Below, in pieces: positions 36,491-47,573 of a stretch of DNA of 64,000 nt. Both the position numbers and the translations under genes were made by a program. The notes below the pieces were generated by a model. The model saw only the letters and a list, made by a program, of their open reading frames with translations, was not told where the DNA came from and did not search any database. Position 1 is the first letter of the stretch, and each line of letters starts with the position of its first letter. The stretch is from Tomocerus qinae (Eukaryota > Arthropoda > Collembola > Entomobryomorpha > Tomoceridae): positions 30,628,001 through 30,692,000 of the forward strand of contig CM034546.1 in assembly GCA_020055645.1 (NCBI GenBank). Direction: 5' to 3'.

Positions 36491-37499
36491 CATTTGTGGG
36501 CCAGCAGGAATAAACCAATACACTCGTGTAGTAAGAGTTCAGAAAAGTAAGGCTAGTAGTAGTGCATTTCCATATGAAATCGACCAATGAATTAAATCGA
36601 TATTTTAGATTAACTTCAAATTAGTCTCAAAAAATCAGAAATTTAATAAACTATAACGATTATTTAAAAAATTTTCAAAAGTCTCTGAACCCCTGTTCTG
36701 GGGGGGTGAAGCTGTACAGAAAATGTAGAAAATCATGGGTGACTAAACAATGAGACAAGTATATCTCAGAAACAGCAAATACTATCAATGAGGAATATTT
36801 TTTAGAAAATCAAGGGGATGTTGAAGATTGGTAAAGAAGCCAAATTTTTTCATTACTACTCCTATTTTTTGAATAAAATGAAAATTTTCAAAAAAATATT
36901 ATTACGTTGGATATTATTACTGCTACAACTGCAGTATGCTGACTAGGATGCGTTGTCTACAAGTGACAACTAACCGGCAATCAAATTTCGACTCTATAAT
37001 GACGATTTTCCTAAATAATGCGAACATAGTAATTTTGCAGCTATTAATTACGAATGATATGGGATGAGAGCGCGTAGTAGAGACATTATTTGTATTGTAT
37101 TGTACAGTGAAAGTTTGTACCTAGTTTGCATAGTGTAGACCCTCCATTATTCAAGCGATTGTCATATCGAAAGTTATTTGGAAAACACACGGTTTGACTT
37201 TTACTCCCACCACTAGAAAGTTCATATATAACTGCAATATTCATAAGTCTCTATTATAATCTATGATACACAGCTAAAACATTACTATATTATATCCACA
37301 TATTAATTAAAAAGACTTTGAAGTTAAGTTGGTGTATAAGATAAATAATAGTCTGCCTAAAGTAACTCGTCTAATACCAATAATACCATTAGATTGCATA
37401 AACTTATAGAATTTATTTCGGCTAATATGGTTGCTGGATGCCTACCTGTAATTTATCATTGTAAATTTAGCCAAATTTTACTCGGAGTCTAGTTTATGA

Positions 37500-38003
37500 T
37501 AAACCTAGAATTTCTAATCAGTCTAATATTCCCAGGTTTGCAATGAACCCAGTTTCTTCTAAATGTAAAGTGAAGTTTAAATGAAGTTGCATTGATTTGG
37601 TTCTGATTAAAAAATATTTCAAATCGGAATTTACGAAAATGAAAGCGTCTCTACCCAGGTTTAGTAAAATATAACCGAGCGGTTGACTCCCGAAAACAAA
37701 TAGTATTTTCAATTATACCCAACATTTATTATAATATTATGAATATGAACAATATTTTTTTACTTATACCTAGTATGAGATGTTATGATTGCTACATAAT
37801 ACTGAAAATCTAATACTAGATGTTGTTTCTGCTTTGAGAGTTCCTTTGAATTTATTTATGTTGCTTTACAAGTGACATTAATATAATATTTATGTGATTT
37901 CTATTCAATCACTTCTGCTATACTATCTGTGACACATTGATAAACAGCAAGCACTTTAATAAAAATTCAAAGACTCCAGGAAATGTGGTAATCTCAAATT
38001 TGA
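37500..38003 (-). pseudogene. truncated 3' end of a serine protease gene
   Basis: This matches 47180-47670, namely the 3' flank plus the last codons (membrane anchor region) of serine protease 3. Shared words include ctatctgtgacacattgata and aatcggaatttacgaaaa. Similarity stops near 38003, inside the coding part of the last exon, so the protease domain is missing. It is a relic of another array member, on the same strand as the intact genes. Confidence 0.75.
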
Positions 38004-38399
38004 CCTTTTGACACAAAATATGTGACCTTGATTTAAGCTAAAGAATAACCTTTCCAGCGGGTGTTCAACTATGTCGAGACAAAAAGTTACGCAAATTGTT
38101 ATTTTTTGAACCACGCCCGTAAGCAGAAAATGTGTCCATTCCATCCATTCAAACTTGACCTCACATTTCATCCCCAGATTACTTTCAGAAATTTGACCTG
38201 ATTACCTTTACCTTATTAATTTTCAAAAAAATGGACAAATTAGAATAAATATTACAATACTGCACAAAAATAATGTTTAAATTAACATTTAAATCCTTTG
38301 ATTTTAAACTCATTCATATCGTAAAGGAAAATATTTTTAAAACTGCAGTCAATCGAGTACAAGATGAAAAATTTATCAGTTCCGATGGTGATAAAACGT

Positions 38400-38700
38400 G
38401 ATGAAAAATGGCTAATGCAATTCTAATAACAATATTAGATAATCTAATTTTGATTACCTATCTGTTCTGAAATAAAGTTTTTGGTGAAAAGTCCCGATAT
38501 TTATACATTGGGTTATGCAAAATAGTTTTAATGCAAATGTTTTTATATTCGGATGGTATGAAACTAAGTATAATCGAGAAAAATTCAGTGTAAATATAAT
38601 TATAATTAAATCTTTGGTCTTTGAGTTGGGAGATACAGTTAGTAGATATAATGTATATTGATAGATATAAGTACTATAGATATAAGTTTACATTAAGAAA
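38400..38700. repeat. possible relic of CRAL-TRIO intron 5
   Basis: Short collinear words match 54570-54890 inside intron 5 of CRAL-TRIO gene 3: aagtttttggt, agtataatcgagaaaaatt, aaatctttgg and tgggagataca in the same order. No flanking exon is preserved. Confidence 0.4.
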
Positions 38701-39186
38701 GTACCTACGGTCAGATTCGACTGCCTGATGAGCCATTTTTGCTTTTCCCACATTTAAATTGTTTTATTTAGCATTTTTGAAAATTTACCTACGTTATTAT
38801 TACTTATGTTATTAATAAATTATACCCAATTTATTTTATGTTTTTAAAAGTTAGACAAGTTTAAAAAAATAATACTTAATTGCACAAAGTGTAAAATTAA
38901 TGTTACAAACACCATTTCAACGTATTGATTTTAAAGCCATTAAAATTTTAAAAGAAAATGGGGGACTGTAATTAAAGAAAAATTCATTTAACCGTTTTGT
39001 AAAAATTAATAAACCGATACCTAATTTGATATAATGCATTATGAATATGAACAGGAAATGAAAGGTTAATTGTTTACACTAGGACTGGAATTTTATTGAA
39101 ACAAAGTCAACCATAAACATAATTGGAAAGTGGAATACCGTATAAAATGACTTAACTAAAGTTTTTAATCAAAGCCATTTTAAATT

Positions 39187-42053
39187 TTAGTCATCGAAAT
39201 ACTTGAATGACAGTTGCTCAGGATTGATTAGATTGCGGATGAAGTATTTAGCCTGTTCCGTTTCATTATCTTTGAAAATTTTGAATTGTGATAAGGATTC
39301 TCCAAAATATGGAGTCAAAATGTCAAAAAATGTAACTAGATCTGAATTGCCTGAAAATATAAAAATATAAATGATGAAATGTTAAATACTTATTTTATTT
39401 TATATGACTTAAGCACATACCATTAACCAAAATGACACTATTGAAAAGGTTTGGAAAGTAAGTGTCCATAACAGTCGCAACACGCACCGTTGCAATAATA
39501 GCTAAATAAATAAGACGTTAACAATTTTAAGACAGGCTTCAGAAAATTCATAAATATTTTAGTATTATAATATACCGTTGGTTTCTGCGTAATTCCTTGC
39601 GGTCCATCCGCCGAAATTGTCCAGAAATAATGCACCATCATTGCATGTGGCTAATTTTTGTTTGACAGCCAATCTTGTTTTTTCAAACATTTGGGCGATA
39701 AAAATGTCAAAAGATTTCAGAGCATCTCTGACAAATTCCTTGGACTCCATAAAGTCTGCGATGAACCACTCTCCAGCAGGAGTTTCAAGAACTATAATTT
39801 AAAATATTTAATAAAGTAATTAATAATAATTCAATCCTTATATTTATACAGAATTAATAATAATAATCAATTACCTGGGCACCCACTCCTAACCTCAGCA
39901 GTCAATTGGTAAGGAAATCGTCTTAACAAATCTGAATCTGCCTCACGTTTGCCTAGCTCATCGACGTTCATGGAACGTCGCCATCTAAAAAGCTTTGGAA
40001 AAATACAATAACTATTATCTTAATTAATATAGCATTTAGTTTTTAGATGACTAGGAAAAAAATTCAAACATTTATCATCTCCGATTTGAATGAAAAAAGT
40101 ACAAAAATACCCTAAGATCTTGCCAGAAAAGAAGGGCACTATTATATTAGATTATATTCAGGCAAAAGTAAACTGGTCTTTCTAAAATAGGAAACGTGTC
40201 TTTTAGTAAAGGACGTAAAGCAAAGGAAACAAATACATACGAAATTATATTCCACTAACCCCGAATCACAAAAAATACCTGTAAAATCAACCTTAAAACG
40301 GTTTACATGGGATTTTCCATAAGGATTTTCATAGAAGTCTTAATCTGTGTATTCCAAAGTACGGGAGCTTGAGATTTATACAGCAATTAGGTATAATCCT
40401 TAAGATATAATTTTAGTACTAACGTAATGTCATTTAGCTTACTGCATCCTGAAAAATATTTGTACGGATGTGATATTCTAGTGAGTGCGAAACAATAATA
40501 AAAGTATAGCAGTACCGTGTTTACAAGTCGATTTCGGAGGGGGCGATGACATGATACTCCGATATGTAATAGGCATATACAGTGCGAAAAATTTTGGCTT
40601 ATTTTGTCTAAAGTAAGACAAAAATGGCCTAAAAATCACATTAAATCCCGTCAAGCGCGAATTGTTTTGGTGTTATGATATGAGAAACATTTTCCCTTTT
40701 TCTTAGATTTAGGGGGCCATTTGTACCAAATGCCCCCAGCCTTGAATACAGCCTTGAAGTATAGTAAAAATTTATCGGGCCACCATAAAGCGTTTGTGGG
40801 GACATGACTTTCGTACTCTGTTTAATGAGGTGAATAATCCTAAATTACTAACATTTATGATTACTTGGTTAGAGCACTTGGGCTACGTGTTTGGGTAAAG
40901 AACGAATAACTATTCAATTAAGTTTAATCCTGAGTTTGCCAATCCCATTCCTTTATAGGTTAAGCATAAACTAAGCGTCAAACAATGTAAAACTTAATGC
41001 TAGTAAATAATCCGGCCAATATTATATACTATTATAATAACATCATATTATACTGATGATACAAGATTTAAAGTTTACTAAATTCTTGTGTAATGAATGT
41101 CAATTCGTGAAATCTCACCTTTTTAAGAGATTTGGTTGCAGCCAGCACATTCCATTTGTTTCCTTAGTGTAATTAAATATTCCGTTACTTGACATTTTAA
41201 TGTTATTAAAAATGTAGAAATGTATACAGTATACATATAATTGCTTACTTGAAAGTAATGCATGAGCAAAATTATCGGAACGAAAGTAATCATCGGAAAG
41301 AAGTTCACCATTAACCGTTTGGAACTATACATAGGCATTAAATAAATTAAAATTCCTTGTACCATGATAATATCAAAACCATCTGGTAAAATTATAATTT
41401 CAGTCTTGGACCTTGACTAATAATCTTAATCCATACGTAATAGATAGTTTGTGTTTGTAAATGCTATATATTCACCTGCTTTACAAGTTCCTTCCGATTT
41501 TTGTGCGTCTTAGAAAATATTTCATCATCATTATCCAGTGTTTTCACATTTCCGTCATTGTTTATTAGACCCTATTTTATAATTTTACGACCATAAGGAG
41601 AGGTGAATCTAATTACTTTTATTCATTGTAGATTTTTTTAAAATAATTATATATTATCATGGTTGCAAAGTGAAAAAAGTCTAAGTTAACATTTGAATTG
41701 TCACCGACCGGACAATTGAATTGGTCTTAATATTTTGTGTGACAACAATAAAATTGGAAATCAATCCTTACCTTTATTACAATTTCGCTTAAAGTTCCGT
41801 TGAAACTTGAAAGATTTGTAGATTCTTGATCATGGGTTTCTTCTATGCTATCGGCTGTTAAATTTTAAATGTATTTTTTAACTATTTAGTGCAAAATTAT
41901 AAATACTATTTAGTAACATCTTTCATCTTGGCATTGAATTAAATGTAGAAATCGTGTTTGAAAATCTTTAAAGAATTTCTTACTCGTTTCACCGACGGAA
42001 GCTCCGTGTACGGTCAAGAATCCCATAATAAGGACTGTTAGAAATATTGACAT
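39187..42053 (-). CDS. secreted CRAL-TRIO (Sec14-like) protein 1
   Basis: Nine exons read leftwards: 42053-41984, 41854-41772, 41571-41476, 41324-41249, 41162-41119, 39992-39875, 39791-39576, 39501-39421, 39350-39187; 315 residues, in frame. Residues 1-18 form a signal peptide (MSIFLTVLIMGFLTVHGAS). Residues 24-83 are a hydrophilic, low-conservation linker. Residues about 84-135 match the CRAL-TRIO N-terminal helical module (NKWNVLAATKSLKKLFRWR). Residues about 150-312 match the lipid-binding domain: GALFLDNFGGWTARNY, then YFPNLFNSVILVN, then ILTPYF and NPEQLSFKYF. The family binds hydrophobic ligands (phosphoinositides, tocopherol, retinoids) in a closed pocket and is normally cytosolic, so the signal peptide is notable. 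The usual C-terminal GG is absent. Intron 5 carries an inverted repeat copy. One of four paralogues in the window. Confidence 0.85.
40190..40425. repeat. inverted dispersed repeat, arm 2
   Basis: Reverse-complement copy of 36262-36490, located in intron 5 of CRAL-TRIO gene 1. The pair is about 3.7 kb apart. Confidence 0.65.
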
Positions 42054-42516
42054 TTTGGTGTTGATTATTAGCTCGTTAAATAAATGTTATCTATTCGATT
42101 GAATTTTCAGACCAAAAGAATAAACTTCCTTTGTCAGAAACAATTGAAGGGCAACTGAAGATGCGCATTTTTGCTGTTCACAAGGAGCATGAGACATTAA
42201 TTCAAGGGCATCAAGAATATATCCAATTTGCTTACTCCGTGATGCGTCATCAGTTTTTATCCGAAAACTGGTTTCATTCTTTGTTACTTTATGCACATAT
42301 TCACTTTGTAATTCTCTACATTTTGCTTGCGAGCCATTACCTACGGTCCACTTCGAATGCTTACTGCATGATACAGAATACAATTCTACAATGGGGCATT
42401 GTGCGACTATATTATTTTTTTACCTTTAGTTGATTGAAATACCTGACAGCAACCCGGCCACTAGCCACTTTTGCCTCCTACCCACCTGCTCACTAGCCGG
42501 TATTTACTATGAAAAT

Positions 42517-42590
42517 GCATATGAAATGATTACCAAGTACCTCTACGTGGTATTTATACTGAGTACAGAGTGCTTAACTATAGTACTTAT
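42517..42590 (+). repeat. dispersed repeat, copy 1 (inverted partner 62084-62157)
   Basis: The stretch starting gcatatgaaatgattaccaa matches the reverse complement of 62084-62157 with few changes. Both copies remain open in one frame and give AYEMITKY and YVVF peptides. It may be a transposon-derived coding piece; family unknown. Confidence 0.6.
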
Positions 42591-44201
42591 TTCTCAATAT
42601 GCTAATACTAACCCATGCCACGATTCCAAATGCTCCTATAAAATATACATTACAAGAACATCCTATACTATAAACGCATCAACTTATAAATCCAGAGAGC
42701 GTAGTCCATTTTTATGTAGTAACTACATACAAAATAATGCTCCCAACACTCCCATCAAATCCATTTTCTTTACATACTCAATATATAGATTTTACACTCC
42801 CTATCACACATGCAAGGATGAAATACTAGGAAAGTGAAGAAAATTAGTGTTCCCATTTAAATAATACGGTAAACTTTAACTAGAGTTTTAAAAAATCCCA
42901 ACTTGCCCCAAACTCCAAAATAACAAGAAATAGAAGTTTTGAGACATTTATAAATCATGGTACCAAAGTACCAACAGCAAGTATGCCTTCCCCTGTCATT
43001 TAGGGAAAATCACAGGTCATCATCAATCACTCAAACAGTATTTCAAAATTATCCATGGTACGGTACCATTATAACCTGTTTGAAGTATTTGTTTACAATT
43101 AAATGCCTGCTATGTTGCAAGGTGACTGTTGGGTGTTCTATCGAATTCGTTTTTACTTGGGAAACTGGGAAAAGTACCTTAACACGAAAACTTACGTTAA
43201 CATTATATTTTCTAGCTACAATTGTCCTTTGACAAAATGTCAACTATTAAATGTATACAAATAGTATGTAAAACATTTATATTAAAAATGGTGAGTATTA
43301 AGTATCGTGTTTGTACATTTATGGAAAAGTTAATTGGCAACTTATCGGTTTTGTTTGTGGGCAATAGACGCTTCTAGGCCAAAGGTTTTGTTCCAAGTCT
43401 CGTATTACCCCAAAGAAGTTCTAAATTGCTTTTACTTGTGCTAAAATTTTAGTTAAAAATTTTCATTTGACTGTTCCACTCTAAATCCTTCTACATATTC
43501 TTTGGCATTAAAACCTGGTCTTGGTCGTAAGTTTTCATGTAATTCCGTGGTGGACGCCAAAGAGATAATACTAATCTTTCGACTTGGGTTGTTGGCTTCG
43601 ACGAGGTAGGTTGTGTGCGACGTGGCGGTCCGGATTTAAATGACTTTTACCTGTGAAAAAGTGCACCTAGAAGAGCGAAATTGGTCTCAACATGTGCGGC
43701 GGGACAAGACCTACTGGAGAATCGGACGGTTCATAATCGAAAGGTCAGTGTTCCCCGATTTCGGACATTTTTGTTAGTGCAATGTTGGAGAATTTCAGAC
43801 GACCTCGACTCGAGTTCCGAGATATGCAGATTACTCGAGGCGGAGCCGAAATGCATACTCTTCTGCCTGTAAGTGATATCTTCAAGACGCAAATGTGTAT
43901 CTGAACTATAGATGATATAAGACCTCATCAGATAAACTAGGCAAGAATATACAAAGTAGGTGTTCAGACCAGCCCTAGTGACTTTGCATTCTGCCTGGAA
44001 TAAGACGACAGGAACTCATTCTCGCTGGCCAACTTCAAGATAACAAGGTGAAGTAAGTGATCTACCGTAGCAAGCACAAATAATATCATGCAACTAAAGC
44101 CACAACCCAAGTCCCCCCTACTTTGCATGGTGGTGGGGTAACTACTTTGTAATTTGTTAAGATAAGCAACCACCAGGCCGTATTATAACAAGGTAATGTA
44201 G

Positions 44202-44270
44202 GTATATACAAATACAGATATGAGGACCTTTTTCACGTCTTTTGCCTCATATCTGTATTGCCATATATAC
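44202..44270. repeat. 69-nt imperfect hairpin, pre-miRNA-like shape
   Basis: ATACAGATATGAGG (44212-44225) pairs exactly with CCTCATATCTGTAT (44245-44258) across a 19-nt loop, and the stem extends outward through gtatata/tatatac with a small bulge. Size and loop fit a microRNA precursor, but a MITE remnant is as likely. Confidence 0.5.
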
Positions 44271-45225
44271 ACTGCTATACCACACATGTATTTTGATTAG
44301 AAATTGAGTTTGTGTTTGTAATATGGAACAGGATTATCAATATTGTCTTGTATACTACTCACTGTAAGTCCTAAACGGCAGATCTCCGCTAGCTACTGGT
44401 GTAATTTGTTAAATATTACGGGAAATCCAATGTTTTATTTCGCCTGAACATTAAATATGTTTCAGTTACTGGTTAGTCTGTGGGTGTAGTGAACGAGAGA
44501 ATTAATACCAGGCTACACTAATAACGTATGCGTAAAAAATATTATGTCACACTTAATGGAATGTTAAATGCTATGTGTATGTATACGGGGTGTTGGTACG
44601 GTGGGGTTCGGTGTCGTCATGAATAGAATCTCATCTGCCAGCATCACCAATCTCAATATGTAAATGTAATATGTAAGTCTATTGAATCCGCTGTATGCCA
44701 TATTCAATTAATAAACTGATACGGATACTAATCTTTCATTTAGGTACAATTTCGAAATTTTATTTTAGGATTGTCTTCGTTTTTATTGTATCTATCCCAA
44801 ACGGTTAAAATCTTTTTTTAAATTGGAAATTATACGAAACGTTTAGAGAGCATTGGAAATAGTTAAGGTTGGACATTTGGAGTGCACCAAATTGTACTTA
44901 GACAACAAACAATTTGGTATATGCAATTTTTTTTAATAAACTCAATTGTACCCAATTGGGGGGGGGGGTACAGGTTATTTATGATAAACTTAGAATTTCT
45001 AATTAGTTGTAATAAGGGAGTTGGGTTGAGGCAGTGTGACTGCAAACATCTATTTTACTACTCTCTACAATAATTGGCTATTTGTGGCATTAAAACTAAA
45101 CTTAATCGGTATTTATTTACATCATTTTATTCGCAATTTAATACTTTATAACATCATATATTATAAACAGTCTTTCTCTTGTTAGTTTTGTGAAAATGAT
45201 AAATTTTGTTAGATTTCTATTTAAT

Positions 45226-46527
45226 TACAAAAGGTGCACGGAGGAGTTTTGCTCAGATAAAGTACTGATTTATTTACCGCCACCGGTACTTTTAAACATT
45301 TTACCTCAAGTGTACGTCAAGACCACAGTTCAATTCACTTAGTAAAAATAAAAAATCGAAAAAAACATTAAAACATGCCAAAAAAATACCCCTGAAGTAG
45401 AGGGTATGATTAAAGCTCTTTCCGCCGCTAAATTCAGTTCCAGAATCATTGTGAAGAAACTTAGAGAAGATAATATCACTGTTTCACAACGAACTGTGTG
45501 TAATGTACTGAAAAATATTGGTAAACGAAGAACGGCCAAAGTATTGGGACTGCCATCACCAGTTAAACAAATTGCCCCCAAAGTAGTAACTAGTGCTATA
45601 ATTAAAAAGGTTGATGTATTGACAAAAAGAGAAAATCCCCCCAGCCAAAGAGAAATTCCCCGTATAGTAAAAGTGTCGGCAACTACCGTACGCAGCATAA
45701 TTGGTAAGTTGGGTAAAACAGTCCGAAGAAAAACCCGGGTCCATAAGTTAACCCCAAAGCATATACAGAATCGAAAGACGAATTGCCGGAAGCTTTATGA
45801 AAAATGGATTTCAGCAAAAAAGTGGGAATACGTTGTTGCATTGGACGAAGCTATGTTCGGGCTACACAACACAAATGGTAAAAGAAAAATATGCTACGTT
45901 CCAAAAGGGAAAACCATCCCCGATGATTGGGTAGTTGACAAAGACAACTTTTTTACCACTTTCATGGTCATTGGTGCTGTAAGTGGCCGTGGAACCCTAC
46001 CATTAATTCGGGTACCAAAGAAAGTGAAAGTCAACGCCGAATGGTACATAGAGAAGGTCCTGAAGCCATTACTTGAAAATGAAATACCTAAAATCTACCC
46101 TGGGGAGTTAAGTAAAGTGAAAATTCACCATGATGCAGCAACTAGCCACACAGCGAGGAAAACCATCGCCTACGCGACAGACTTACAAAGAAGAACAGGT
46201 ATAACTATATTAGAAAATTCCCTGATACCGGTAAAATTTCCTGACACCAGTCCCATGGACTTCTTTGGCTTTGGATATTTAAAGAGAAGACTTTTTGCAA
46301 GGAAACCAAAGTGCATGGAAGGGGTTTGGAAAGTCCTAAATGAAGAGTGGAAGAAGATCGACATAAATTTGGTGACAAAAGTGTTTGAGACATGGAAAAG
46401 GCGACTTCGTCTGGTTTCCCAGAAAGGTGGAAAACACATTGAAAATACCAAAGACATTCATCGACGGTATAGATGAGGTGAAAAAATTTTTGTCATCTGA
46501 GCAAAACTCCTCCGTGCACCTTTTGTA
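45226..46527 (+). mobile_element. Tc1/mariner element, 1298 bp, nearly intact
   Basis: The element 45228-46525 is bounded by TA on both sides and by inverted ends of about 29 bp beginning CAAAAGGTGCACGGAGGAGT. It encodes one transposase. An additional direct repeat of about 27 bp (aaattttgttagatttctat plus ttaatta) lies just outside both ends (45201-45227 and 46533-46559), longer than the 2-bp duplication that family makes. Confidence 0.93.
45406..46476 (+). CDS. Tc1/mariner (DD41D-type) transposase
   Basis: 356 codons open from 45406. An N-terminal helix-turn-helix region (FSSRIIVKKLREDNITVSQR) precedes the catalytic core. The three catalytic acidic residues are read as Asp in VALDEAMF, Asp in IHHDAATSH and Asp in TSPMDFFG, with 41 residues between the second and third. 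That spacing matches the DD41D (VISITOR-type) group of Tc1/mariner. An upstream ATG at 45375 is out of frame by one base because of a run of seven A at 45380-45386; with that frame the protein would start ten codons earlier, so the real start may have been lost or the run miscounted. No internal stop was found, so this is a recent insertion. Confidence 0.9.
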   Translation: MIKALSAAKFSSRIIVKKLREDNITVSQRTVCNVLKNIGKRRTAKVLGLPSPVKQIAPKVVTSAIIKKVDVLTKRENPPSQREIPRIVKVSATTVRSIIGKLGKTVRRKTRVHKLTPKHIQNRKTNCRKLYEKWISAKKWEYVVALDEAMFGLHNTNGKRKICYVPKGKTIPDDWVVDKDNFFTTFMVIGAVSGRGTLPLIRVPKKVKVNAEWYIEKVLKPLLENEIPKIYPGELSKVKIHHDAATSHTARKTIAYATDLQRRTGITILENSLIPVKFPDTSPMDFFGFGYLKRRLFARKPKCMEGVWKVLNEEWKKIDINLVTKVFETWKRRLRLVSQKGGKHIENTKDIHRRYR

Positions 46528-47573
46528 AATATAAATTTTGTTAGATTTCTATTTAATTAAATATAAATTTATACGTTTATTGTAACGGAAACGACAGCTC
46601 ATCATTACATAAGCAAAATACCTACTCCAGACAAATCTATCATGTGAACAACGAGTGCAAGTGCAATGCAAAACTTATACACAAGATATAAATAACACAA
46701 GACGATATTTTATTCCGTACAAGAACACCGGAATTGCTGACACCAGAACAAGAGTCAAAATGTAAATGAATTTAAAGAGTTAAAAGGGCATAAATGATAT
46801 TTGATTTCATACCGTAAAGAGTCGATATGTAACACTTAACACCTGATTATATTAAATTAATATGTATGCATAACATCCTGATATACATTATGAAACGTCC
46901 GATTATAAAATTTGTAACATCCAATCATAAGAGTCAATATGTAACATTTTTATTATGTACCGTTAGTTTTTATTGTGCAGTACGCTATTCATCTACACGC
47001 CTCAACCCAACTCCAAACCATATATTATATTAGTAGCCTTTTTTGTGCAATTTTTTGCTGTTAATGTAATGTATACCAAAATTGTCATCAAGCATTGTTA
47101 AAAACACTGTATAGGACGTAAAGACCAAAGGTCACATCGTCTTGGAAGAAACCAATAAATAATAATAATAAATAAAATAATTAGTCTAATAATCTCAGGT
47201 TTGCAATAAATCCAGTTTCTAATAAATGTCAAGTGAAGTTAAAATGAACCTATGATTTGGTTATAGTAAAGATATGTCAAATCGGAATTTACGAAAAAGA
47301 AAGCACTTCTTCCCAGGTTCAGTATTATATATCTGAACGGATAACTATATACCAACTACAAAAAATCGTTTTTTCAATATGCCCAACCTTTGTTATTAAT
47401 ATGAACAATCTACATCTTTCTGGTACTACATTTACTTGGGTTTAGACTTTATGATTGTGTACATAACACAAAAATCTAATATATTAGATGTTGTTTTTGC
47501 TTTGAAAGTTCTTTTGAGTTTATTTATGATGCTTTTCAAATGACTCAACATTTATATAATATTTATCTTAATT

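Larger units (their letters stand above)
34940..39186. other. spacer between the second chemoreceptor copy and CRAL-TRIO gene 1
   Basis: No intact gene. It holds the end of duplication unit 2, a hAT-like insertion (35746-36010), one arm of an inverted pair (36262-36490), a truncated serine protease 3' end (37500-38003), and text near 38400-38700 resembling intron 5 of CRAL-TRIO gene 3. 38700-39180 resembles 57110-57570, the 3' flank of CRAL-TRIO gene 4. Confidence 0.6.
42054..44999. other. spacer upstream of CRAL-TRIO gene 1
   Basis: 42054-42350 resembles the 5' flank of CRAL-TRIO gene 4 (59270-59420) and is probably the co-duplicated promoter. 42517-42590 is a dispersed repeat found inverted at 62084-62157. 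43490-44700 is less AT-rich and looks like old retroelement or foreign text, but I found no protein motif. A hairpin lies at 44202-44270 and a run of 11 G at 44958-44968. Confidence 0.5.
45000..47185. mobile_element. 2.2-kb composite insertion with 8-bp target duplication
   Basis: TAATTAGT occurs at 45000-45007 and 47178-47185. In the duplicated flank near 37505-37535 the same sequence is continuous (ttctaatcagtctaatatt), giving an empty site. The insert begins tgtaataagggagttggg and ends in an A-rich tail (aataaataataataataaat), the usual look of a non-LTR retrotransposon or SINE end. GGAGTTGGGTTGAGGC near its left end also recurs inverted near 46998-47013. A Tc1/mariner element is nested inside. 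No reverse transcriptase is present. Confidence 0.65.

Noticed and set aside
42430..42837. 135-codon plus-strand open frame
   Set aside because: It includes a dispersed repeat and AT-rich text, lacks a signal or domain, and the inverted partner extends only over about 25 codons.
43490..44700. GC-richer block as an LTR retrotransposon
   Set aside because: No long terminal repeat pair, primer-binding site or polymerase motif could be identified; left unclassified.
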